12,052 nt of DNA from Actinomycetota bacterium. Lineage in GTDB: Bacteria > Actinomycetota > Actinomycetes > S36-B12. The DNA lies in the NCBI GenBank assembly GCA_009700485.1, contig WLLZ01000047.1, positions 1-12,052 on the forward strand, read 5' to 3'. How positions within the stretch are numbered: the first letter of the stretch is position 1; each line of letters opens with the position of its first letter. The translations under genes were made by a program, and so were the position numbers. A model generated the notes under the pieces. The model had not been told where the DNA came from and searched no databases. It worked only from the letters and a program-made list of their open reading frames with translations. Shown here in pieces: positions 1-5,832 of this stretch.

Positions 1-146
1 GCATCGACGAGTTCATCCGCTGGTACAACAGCACCAGGCGCTATTCCAAGATCGGGCAGGTCAGCCCGATCAACTACGAGATAGCGTTGGCAACGCAAGA
101 CAAGAAAATCGCATAGTCCCGTGTCTACTTTCCGCGGGGAACCTCA
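1..146 (+). mobile_element. Right end of an IS3-family insertion sequence
   Basis: The element enters from the left edge and is proposed to end at 146. Read inward from 146 on the minus strand, the sequence starts TGAGGTTCCCCGCGG and continues AAAGTAGACACGGG. The TG start, the C-run and the GTAGACA block are typical of IS3-family terminal inverted repeats. The transposase reads toward this end, so it is the right end. The left end and the target duplication are not in view. If the boundary is right, the target duplication (3-4 bp in this family) would begin at 147 with GTG or GTGC. The border is inferred from repeat style and the CA/TG rule, not from comparing both ends. Confidence 0.7.
3..116 (+). 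CDS. IS3-family transposase (OrfB), C-terminal fragment, cut by window start
   Basis: This is the last 37 codons of a DDE transposase, open at the left edge and ending with TAG at 114-116. The translated tail contains RWYNSTRR, then YSKIGQ, then SPINYE. This is the pattern at the C-terminus of IS3-family OrfB proteins (integrase core, rve_3 end: WYN-x-x-R, then a Gly, then SP-x-x-YE). The protein would cut and join the ends of its own element. The rest of the gene, with the DDE residues and OrfA, lies outside the window, so activity cannot be judged. The stop codon lies 30 bases before the proposed right end of the element, which is normal for this family. Confidence 0.85.
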   Translation: MDEFIRWYNSTRRYSKIGQVSPINYEIALATQDKKIA

Positions 147-2192
147 GTGCGTCTGGGCGAAATCAGGTACCTCACCTAAGGCATTGGCCAAGATCGCCGA
201 AACAAGCAACCCGAAAACAAGCATTAGAGCAAATAACGGAACCCCGTCCGGGATAACCTGCCATAGGGCCGGTGAGTTCTTGAATCGGTGCGAAAGCAAT
301 GCGAGTAACCCGGGTAGCAGGAATAACAAGGCTGCAACCCAAAGTTGCCAGACATTTCCGACGAATGCTGCAGCAATAAACAAGAAAGCGCCGGTTCGCA
401 CGAAAGCAGAAACAACCTGCTGAGCGGTACTGGGGTCGGGCAGATTGGTTGGCGAAAGAGCGCGCATCCGCCCCGGCACCTTGCGGGCCGCGGCTTCTTC
501 CAGTAGCACCTTCAATAGCAGTGAAACAAGTGCAACGAGCCCCAGCAACCTAGCTTGCTGCGTAATCGGGAAATTAAGTCCGCCCAGACTTGGTAGCGCT
601 TGAATGATCGCAATGGTCGTCCAGGCACCGATCAGTGGCACGACAACTAGGTCGGTAAGGCGCTCCCAGGTTGCCGCGCGACCGCTGGTGCGTCGCCGGC
701 GGATATCGCGGAAGCTCCCGGCAATAAGGCCGGGGCCTACCATGATCAAGCCCACACCGATCAAAGTTCTAACACTTGAGGCGTCGACTATCCCACCCGA
801 TAGTGCGACCACAACGGCAAATGCGACTGCTCCGATAAGGCCGGCGAGTGCATCGAAGACGCCGAGTACTAGCAGCGGAATCATGAAAGCGAGCACAGCG
901 GGCTCGGCACGACCACCGACACTTACGGCCGCGAAAACACCAAGAAGCAAGGCGGCCAGGGGCAGCAGCAGGCTGAAACTGCCGGTTAAGGCGCGAAGTG
1001 GCGCGGCATCGGTGAAGGTGCGGCTAAGCAATGGGCTGATTTTGTCAACCGCTGTGCCAGCGCCGGCTAGAGCCAAAGTCGCACCGGCACGCCGCGGCAG
1101 GTTTGGCTCGTCAATGTCGTCAAGTTCATCGGCGCGACTACGCACCGCGGTATCGATGCCATCACCGCTAGGCCCGGCTGGTGCACGTCGGGAAGACCCA
1201 CGAAGTGACCCGCCGAGCCCAACACTTGCGACGGTGGCGATCGTCAGCCCAGCAATAGAAGTTGCTACGACCGCCGCCGGTGTATCAAGGGGGACCACCA
1301 CCGGATACGCGGGCACCTTGGGGTTAGATGAGATTACTGGGATTTCAAGCCCGGCAGTGGATGCGTTATCGGTTATCGAAGCTATAGTGCCATCAGCAGC
1401 GATGGAGAAGCCGGTTGCCTGTTGAATTTGATTACCTTCGGAATCCACTGCTTGAAGTAACAAGGTGTGATTGCCAATGGCAAGATCACTTGGTAACTCC
1501 AGTGACATCGAAAGAAAACCGTCAGCATCGGCAGTCGCTTCGCCGACAACTTGCGGCGTAGAGAACATTAGGAGTGTCGCGCGGCTGCCAGGTAATAGGC
1601 CGCGGGCTTCGACACTTACGCTTTCGCCACTAGCTTGGGCGCCGATCTCCGCCTCGATTGAGATTGACAGTTGGGCTGCAATTGTCGTGGCAGGCTCATC
1701 CGTCGCCGCGTCAACAGGCTGATCACTGGGACCATCGCTCGCCTCGTCGCTCGACGCATCAGTTGGATCATCAGTGGGATCGTCGCTCGACGCATCAGTG
1801 GGATCATCAGTGGGATCGTCGCTCGACGCATCAGTGGGATCATCAGTGGGATCGTCGCTCGACGCATCAGTGGGATCATCAGTGGGATCATCGCTCGACG
1901 TATCAGTGGGATCATCCACCGCAGCAGCACTCGGTTCATCTGCCGGAGCATCTGCCGGAGCAGCACTCGACGTATCAGTGGGCTCATCCACCGCAGCAGA
2001 ACTCGGCTCATCTGCGGGCTCGTCTGCCGCCGGCTCATCTGGAGCTGGATCCTCAGTGGAGATGCTGATGGCTTGAGCTGGTAGGCCGATGGCCAACATC
2101 GCCCAACCGCCGGTCAGGACAACGGCCAAGAAGAGCCTGGGGATCAGCGCGGCCCAACTACGGCCGCCTCGGTGGGAGTTGCGGTGCTGCAC
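144..2192 (-). CDS. Secreted/membrane protein with acidic repeat stalk, Ig-like domain and multi-pass C-terminal region; probably truncated by IS
   Basis: This is a 682-residue protein of unknown function. Residues 11-42 form a signal peptide or anchor ending in PAQA. Residues 46-168 are low-complexity and strongly acidic, rich in Asp, Pro, Thr, Ser, Ala and Glu, with 12-residue repeats of DASSDDPTDDPT. Residues 175-266 look like an actinobacterial Ig-like domain (GLLPGS, STP, ADADGFLSMSLELP, GNHTLLL). A hydrophobic segment lies at about 302-325, then a charged linker at 330-365. About six to eight membrane spans follow between 402 and 670. The start is GTG, with GGAG five bases upstream. The protein ends a few residues after the last span, at a TGA formed by the end of the IS, so the original C-terminus may have been longer. 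It diverges from the LppM-like gene. A role at the cell surface is inferred from topology only. Confidence 0.75.
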   Translation of the reverse strand: MQHRNSHRGGRSWAALIPRLFLAVVLTGGWAMLAIGLPAQAISISTEDPAPDEPAADEPADEPSSAAVDEPTDTSSAAPADAPADEPSAAAVDDPTDTSSDDPTDDPTDASSDDPTDDPTDASSDDPTDDPTDASSDDPTDDPTDASSDEASDGPSDQPVDAATDEPATTIAAQLSISIEAEIGAQASGESVSVEARGLLPGSRATLLMFSTPQVVGEATADADGFLSMSLELPSDLAIGNHTLLLQAVDSEGNQIQQATGFSIAADGTIASITDNASTAGLEIPVISSNPKVPAYPVVVPLDTPAAVVATSIAGLTIATVASVGLGGSLRGSSRRAPAGPSGDGIDTAVRSRADELDDIDEPNLPRRAGATLALAGAGTAVDKISPLLSRTFTDAAPLRALTGSFSLLLPLAALLLGVFAAVSVGGRAEPAVLAFMIPLLVLGVFDALAGLIGAVAFAVVVALSGGIVDASSVRTLIGVGLIMVGPGLIAGSFRDIRRRRTSGRAATWERLTDLVVVPLIGAWTTIAIIQALPSLGGLNFPITQQARLLGLVALVSLLLKVLLEEAAARKVPGRMRALSPTNLPDPSTAQQVVSAFVRTGAFLFIAAAFVGNVWQLWVAALLFLLPGLLALLSHRFKNSPALWQVIPDGVPLFALMLVFGLLVSAILANALGEVPDFAQTH
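1753..1914. repeat. 36-bp tandem repeat coding for the acidic stalk (four full units plus part)
   Basis: Four consecutive 36-bp units start at 1753, 1789, 1825 and 1861, and a partial unit starts at 1897. Each encodes the 12 residues DASSDDPTDDPT on the minus strand. The units differ at only a few bases (one T in the first unit, one A in the fourth), so they are close to identical at the DNA level and not merely in protein. Each unit also contains an internal half-repeat built on TCAGTGGGATC. The unit length is a multiple of three, so gain or loss of units would keep the frame. Confidence 0.9.
1897..2040. repeat. Imperfect 72-bp direct repeat in the same stalk
   Basis: The segment from 1897 recurs from 1969 with several substitutions. 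Both copies start GACGTATCAGTGGG and continue with a matching TCATCCACCGCAGCAG block. On the minus strand they encode DEPSAAAVDDPTDTSS and DEPSSAAVDEPTDTSS. This older, more diverged duplication lies next to the near-identical 36-bp units, so the stalk appears to have grown by more than one round of tandem duplication. Confidence 0.75.
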
Positions 2193-2226
2193 GTGCGCTC
2201 CAAATGTAGTTAGATACGGGTGTTGA

Positions 2227-2232
2227 ATTATA
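2227..2232 (-). promoter_or_regulatory. Putative -10 box for the leftward membrane-protein gene
   Basis: Read on the minus strand, this hexamer is TATAAT, a perfect sigma-70 type -10 box. It would place a transcription start near 2220 and give a leader of about 28 bases with a GGAG site before the GTG start. No good -35 match lies 16-18 bases further upstream. The box lies in the short divergent spacer (2193-2258). No clear promoter was found for the opposite gene. Confidence 0.4.
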
Positions 2233-2258
2233 GGCTCAGTGTAGTTTTGAGGAGAGTC

Positions 2259-3044
2259 GTGAAATTTCAGAGCTCGCGTCGGATCGTGGGATTTACCGCC
2301 GCAATGGGCCTGGTGGTGGGCCTACTGAGCGCATGCATGAGCCTTGACTATGTACTCAACGTGAATGCTGACTCAACTATGTCAGGAACCCTCAAAGTAG
2401 CAATTGCGAAACAGGCGGCTTCAGTTTTCGGCCTCACGTCCGCTGATGACCTCCTGAATGAAGCTGACTCCGGTGACGCCACCTCCGGGATGGGCCTTGA
2501 CGTAACCAAGGATTGCGCATCCAGCGAAGATGAAACAAACTTTATTCTTACGTGCACATTCGTGAACGCCAAGGCCTCCGATATCGATGACGGTTGGTCG
2601 ATGACAACCGAAGGTGATACCGCTTCATTGCATGTAGTATCGAATATCGATCAGGCCGCGGCGGAAACTGATCCTGCTGCATTCGAAATGCCCGACATGA
2701 ATATGGGTTCGTACAACTTCACTATTAACTTTCCGGGGAAAATAACCAAAGTCACGGGCACCGGTGCGAAACAAACCTCGGACACCACGGTGGTCGCCAA
2801 GGGCGGCTTGAACGACACGATCGACTTCACCGTAACCGGCTCAACGTCCAGTGGCAGTGGATTGCCGTGGTGGAGTTATCTGGTAATCGGATTAATCGCC
2901 GGTGCGGTAGTTGTCGCGATTATTGGCTTGGTGCGGCGGGGTAAAAAAGATGAAACAACATCCGAAGCAGCACCAGAGCCGACCACCGAAGCAACACCCG
3001 AAGCAACGACTTCAACTGAAATAGCGGAGCCGCCGGCAACTTGA
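2259..3044 (+). CDS. LppM-like lipoprotein with C-terminal membrane anchor
   Basis: This 261-residue protein starts at GTG, with GAGGAG four bases upstream. An in-frame GTG at 2220 adds 13 codons but has no good ribosome site. Residues 7-25 form a signal segment ending in a lipobox (LLSAC, Cys26), so export and lipid attachment are expected. The body (27-195) matches the style of the actinobacterial LppM domain (SLDYVLNVNADSTMSGTLKV near the start), with two cysteines at 86 and 99 that could pair. A transmembrane helix lies at about 204-225 (WWSYLVIGLIAGAVVVAIIG), then RRGKK and a Thr/Glu/Pro/Ala-rich cytoplasmic tail. In Mycobacterium tuberculosis LppM has been linked to host-cell uptake. 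That role should not be carried over here. The family call is from recognition of the pattern and not from a search. Confidence 0.75.
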   Translation: MKFQSSRRIVGFTAAMGLVVGLLSACMSLDYVLNVNADSTMSGTLKVAIAKQAASVFGLTSADDLLNEADSGDATSGMGLDVTKDCASSEDETNFILTCTFVNAKASDIDDGWSMTTEGDTASLHVVSNIDQAAAETDPAAFEMPDMNMGSYNFTINFPGKITKVTGTGAKQTSDTTVVAKGGLNDTIDFTVTGSTSSGSGLPWWSYLVIGLIAGAVVVAIIGLVRRGKKDETTSEAAPEPTTEATPEATTSTEIAEPPAT

Positions 3045-3060
3045 ATCTGCCGACGGCTCC
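3026..3060. terminator. Hairpin between convergent genes, probable bidirectional terminator
   Basis: GGAGCCGCCGGCA (3026-3038) pairs with TGCCGACGGCTCC (3048-3060) across a 9-base loop. This gives a 13-bp, G+C-rich stem with one mismatch. The stop codon of the LppM-like gene sits in the loop. The stem ends 18 bases before the stop codon of the opposing secreted-protein gene. Neither strand has a long T-run after the stem, which is common for actinobacterial terminators, so efficiency is uncertain. Confidence 0.6.
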
Positions 3061-3077
3061 CTAGTTCAAAATAAGCG

Positions 3078-3545
3078 TTAGCACACACCGAAGACGAAGC
3101 CGTGGGCGGTTATTTCCGCTTGCGTATTATCATCTTCGTGTTTCAATAAAGCCTTAGATAGCGCATTCACCGATGGTGTCGGCTTCATGTAGTTATGGGC
3201 CGCATGAACATAGGTGTAGCCATCGACAATCATGGGGATACTGTTTTTGTCGATGTCGTGGCATGCGGCGTTATTGACCGCAACCCTGTTGGGGTTCTTA
3301 CCTAAGGCCATCACATTAGGTAACGCCTTCGTCAAGTACTTCTTCACTTGCGAATTGGCCTTGCCATTTGGGCAGAGCACATTGCCCAAGCTGCCGTCCC
3401 CATCTATCTGCGGCTTGCCACACTTTTCGGTGTAAGTGCCGGTAGGTGCAGCGAGCGGCGCGGCGGTAGCGGTGGTAGCCGAAAGCAGAGCAAATACAGC
3501 AACTCCGACAAGGGCGATACTGGCAAAACGCGGGGCTAAGTTCAT
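3078..3545 (-). CDS. Small secreted four-cysteine protein, unknown function
   Basis: This protein has 155 residues. A clear signal peptide spans about 1-29 (hydrophobic core IALVGVAVFALLS, cleavage near ATAAP). The mature part has four cysteines (42, 58, 95 and the last residue, 155), an even number that would allow two disulfides outside the cell. Visible segments include GDGSLGNVLCPNGKAN and a Tyr/His-rich stretch GYTYVHAAHNYM. I do not recognise the family. The gene starts 35 bases after the sulfatase stop, on the same strand, and probably shares its transcript. It has no strong Shine-Dalgarno site of its own. Co-transcription suggests a job outside the membrane alongside the sulfatase, but this is inference. 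Confidence 0.7.
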   Translation of the reverse strand: MNLAPRFASIALVGVAVFALLSATTATAAPLAAPTGTYTEKCGKPQIDGDGSLGNVLCPNGKANSQVKKYLTKALPNVMALGKNPNRVAVNNAACHDIDKNSIPMIVDGYTYVHAAHNYMKPTPSVNALSKALLKHEDDNTQAEITAHGFVFGVC

Positions 3546-3580
3546 GTCTGTACCAATCTGTTGTGAAGTTGGCTTTCTGA

Positions 3581-5620
3581 TTAGGCGTTGCTCAACGTGT
3601 TAATGATGTCGAGGGCAACAAGTTGCTGTGGCCCGGTTGGGCGAGCAGGTACCGGCCCTTGACTCAACTGGGCATCTTGCTTGGTGACAGCTCCCCGACC
3701 TGATGGATATATGCGCTTTAGGTCACGCTGGGCAACCAGCAGGTTTGCCATTTGGGCCTGGATTGCAGCATATGCCGGATTGCCCGCGAGGTTGTCAATC
3801 TCCAATGGGTCAGCTGTCATGTTGTAGAGCTCGTACTCGTCCGGCGGCGGAGTCACCGTGAAGGCGGTTGCCCGGTAAACCTTGACGGTGGTGGTGCCGG
3901 TTACCTCACCGGGCTTGGCTTGTGAGCCCACCAAGTTAGTAACAATATCCGCCTGGCCAGGAGCACTCCAGAACTGATCATTATCAAAGTAGCGAGCAAA
4001 CTTCCACTGCTGCATGGAGCCGCCGGCTCCGGTTGGCAACTGCGCCACAACAGCTTCAATGTGGTTCGGCTGCACGACTGATTCGTAATAGCGGCCGAAG
4101 GAATCGAGTTGGTAGTCGCCACGGGTCGGCTCGTCGTCGGTCATGAAGTAGACCGGGCCAGTTACGGCTTCGGCCTTGCGCTCGCCGAGCAAGAAGCCCG
4201 AGAGATCGCGGCCCACCAGTGGGTGAACCTCGTTATGGGTGAGCTTTAGGCGGCGCTGAACGGCATCAACATTTAATCCGGCCAAGCCGAGCATTGTCGG
4301 CAGGACATCCGCATGGCTGGTTAGCACCTGCGTCTGCTCGGCCTTGGGGAACAAGATCGGGTTGTGAACCACAAGTGGCACGCGAAGCACTGAGTCGTAA
4401 GCGTTGTGCCACTTTTGGTAGAGCCCGCCATGGCTACCGAGTAGATCGCCGTGGTCAGAGACGTAGAGGACGATCGTGTCTCGGTAAGACTGGCGATTAG
4501 ACATCAAAGTCTGCAAGATCTTGGCAACATGCTTATCGACAGTTTCTTGCAGGGCGTAGTAGAACTGGTGGTAGGGATGCGTGTTGTCATTTGGCTGGAA
4601 TGCACTCGCGTAGGTGTCGCGGTAACTTGCTTGGGCGCGTGGCTTAGTGATGAGGTTTTCATCCTTGAGCTGCGACCACATGGTGTCGAGGAACAACTCG
4701 AGAGGCACATTCGACCGCTCATTTTGCTGGCGCAACCACATATTGTTCAGCAGAAGTGACAACCGCCCCCAGAGCACAATGTCGTGGGGGTTGACGAATG
4801 AGGTAACCATGAGCCACGGCTTGCGCCCACGCTGCAACTTCTTGATTGTTTGAACACCTAGGCGCTCATAGGTGGCATCGCGCCCGACGAAGAATGGGGC
4901 TGATGATCCACTGTCATAGGGGTTCGCGCCGTGGGGCTCGGGCCCAACCCAACCATTGAAGCCGAAGCTATCGAGCCGGTTTACCTCTTCGTAGAGTTTT
5001 TCGAGGCGCAGATCCGGTGCCCCGTTTGCCCGGTAGCTGGGGATCGGGGTGTTGGTGCCGGGTATATAAAGGTCAGCGTCGCTGACGTGCCACTTGCCGC
5101 GGTACCAGGTTTCGTAGCCGGCCGCGCGGAAATAATTGCCCATGGTTGGCACAGTGTTTGGGGTCAGCCAGTAGGTGTCTTCTTCAAGGGCGCTTTTGGC
5201 GGCGCCGGTGGTTTGGGTAACACCGTGAAGTGAGGGGTACTGACCCGTCCAGAACGAGGCGCGGCTGGGCGCGCAGGCCGAAGACATAATCTGGTGGTTC
5301 ATGAACTCGGTGCCATTTGCCATCAGGGCCTGCTGGCCCTTGAGGTTCTGCTTCCGCCACACACCGAGGGCGCGGGACTCAAATGGCACCGGCTGGCGTT
5401 GTTCGTCGATCATGATCACCAAGAAGTTGGGGCGCTTGGTCAGCCGGCCCCGGCTCTTGAAGGGCATGAGCGGGTAATCCACCGCGGCAGCCGGTGAAGC
5501 ACTGCGAATGGCCGCGATCCCGGCGGCCGAAGCAGCCGCGCTGGCGAGCAGTTGGCGCCGACTTAAGCCGTGGAATTCGGGTGTGTCGTCGTCCAACAGG
5601 TCGTCAGAGAGATCGCTCAT
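3581..5620 (-). CDS. Tat-exported family S1 sulfatase (arylsulfatase/choline-sulfatase-like)
   Basis: This 679-residue enzyme hydrolyses sulfate esters. The ATG at 5620 is preferred because it follows a GGGG site and puts the Tat signal at residues 20-25 (SRRQLL, then an Ala-rich core). An in-frame upstream start at 5683 would add 21 residues that do not fit a signal peptide. The sulfatase signature CAPSR is at 116-120, so Cys116 should be converted to formylglycine. Other active-site elements are Asp72 (VIMIDEQ), GKWH at 175-178, NPHD at 277-280, SDHGD at 388-392 with a following GSHGG, and Lys403. The usual C-terminal ELYNMTADPLEIDNLAGNP stretch is at about 597-615. Tat export fits an enzyme modified and folded before secretion. 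No maturation enzyme is visible nearby. The substrate is unknown. Confidence 0.92.
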   Translation of the reverse strand: MSDLSDDLLDDDTPEFHGLSRRQLLASAAASAAGIAAIRSASPAAAVDYPLMPFKSRGRLTKRPNFLVIMIDEQRQPVPFESRALGVWRKQNLKGQQALMANGTEFMNHQIMSSACAPSRASFWTGQYPSLHGVTQTTGAAKSALEEDTYWLTPNTVPTMGNYFRAAGYETWYRGKWHVSDADLYIPGTNTPIPSYRANGAPDLRLEKLYEEVNRLDSFGFNGWVGPEPHGANPYDSGSSAPFFVGRDATYERLGVQTIKKLQRGRKPWLMVTSFVNPHDIVLWGRLSLLLNNMWLRQQNERSNVPLELFLDTMWSQLKDENLITKPRAQASYRDTYASAFQPNDNTHPYHQFYYALQETVDKHVAKILQTLMSNRQSYRDTIVLYVSDHGDLLGSHGGLYQKWHNAYDSVLRVPLVVHNPILFPKAEQTQVLTSHADVLPTMLGLAGLNVDAVQRRLKLTHNEVHPLVGRDLSGFLLGERKAEAVTGPVYFMTDDEPTRGDYQLDSFGRYYESVVQPNHIEAVVAQLPTGAGGSMQQWKFARYFDNDQFWSAPGQADIVTNLVGSQAKPGEVTGTTTVKVYRATAFTVTPPPDEYELYNMTADPLEIDNLAGNPAYAAIQAQMANLLVAQRDLKRIYPSGRGAVTKQDAQLSQGPVPARPTGPQQLVALDIINTLSNA

Positions 5621-5667
5621 GCGTTTTGCCCCTTTATTGGGTTCGGAGTTACCGGGTTGTGATGGAC

Positions 5668-5697
5668 ATGTTAGGCAGATCATTCCCCCAAAAGCAA
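5668..5697 (-). promoter_or_regulatory. Possible promoter of the sulfatase gene
   Basis: On the minus strand TTGCTT (5697-5692) and TAACAT (5673-5668) are separated by 18 bases. They resemble a -35/-10 pair and would give a start near 5661 and a leader of about 40 bases. This is a by-eye match with several mismatches to consensus. The 11-G run lies about 30 bases upstream of this -35. Confidence 0.3.
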
Positions 5698-5727
5698 GGT
5701 TCTAAACCTCCAATTGCATCTATTCAT

Positions 5728-5738
5728 GGGGGGGGGGG
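5728..5738. repeat. Homopolymer of 11 G in the sulfatase upstream region
   Basis: Eleven consecutive G on the plus strand (C on the coding strand of the sulfatase) lie 108-118 bases before the sulfatase start. No other run of this length is present in the window. The surrounding spacer (5621-5832) otherwise shows only the possible promoter and small weak inverted repeats downstream of the dehydrogenase stop, with no convincing terminator. Confidence 0.95.
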
Positions 5739-5832
5739 TATGGCACAGATAGGGCGCTGAGTCGGTGCGGCAAGCCGTAACAGATTGAGTTGGCCAGCTC
5801 GCTGGTGGTTGACCGGCGCTCGCCGTACCCGT

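Noticed and set aside
604..1425. Plus-strand open frame of 273 codons opposite the membrane-protein gene
   Set aside because: It is a low-complexity Ala/Pro/Arg/Ser/Thr product complementary to the hydrophobic-helix codons of the real gene, with no signal, domain or ribosome site.
1658..2084. Several open frames on the plus strand and in the other minus frame across the stalk-coding repeats
   Set aside because: They are produced by the in-phase 36-bp repeat, which leaves all frames open. They lack ribosome sites and give unlikely proteins (runs of His/Trp or Arg/Met). The acidic frame on the minus strand continues into a signal peptide and membrane domain.
2220..2258. Longer LppM-like protein starting at 2220
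   Set aside because: The in-frame GTG at 2259 has GAGGAG just upstream and gives a normal-length lipoprotein signal. The upstream start has no such site and lies at the predicted start of the opposite transcript.
5621..5683. Longer sulfatase starting at 5683
   Set aside because: The extra 21 residues come before a well-formed Tat signal and include cysteines and prolines that do not suit an export signal. The internal ATG has a better ribosome site.
5761..5832. Terminator after the semialdehyde dehydrogenase gene
   Set aside because: Only very short stems with loops of two to four bases were found (CGGCG/CGCCG and CCAGC/GCTGG), without a T-run, so they are not convincing.
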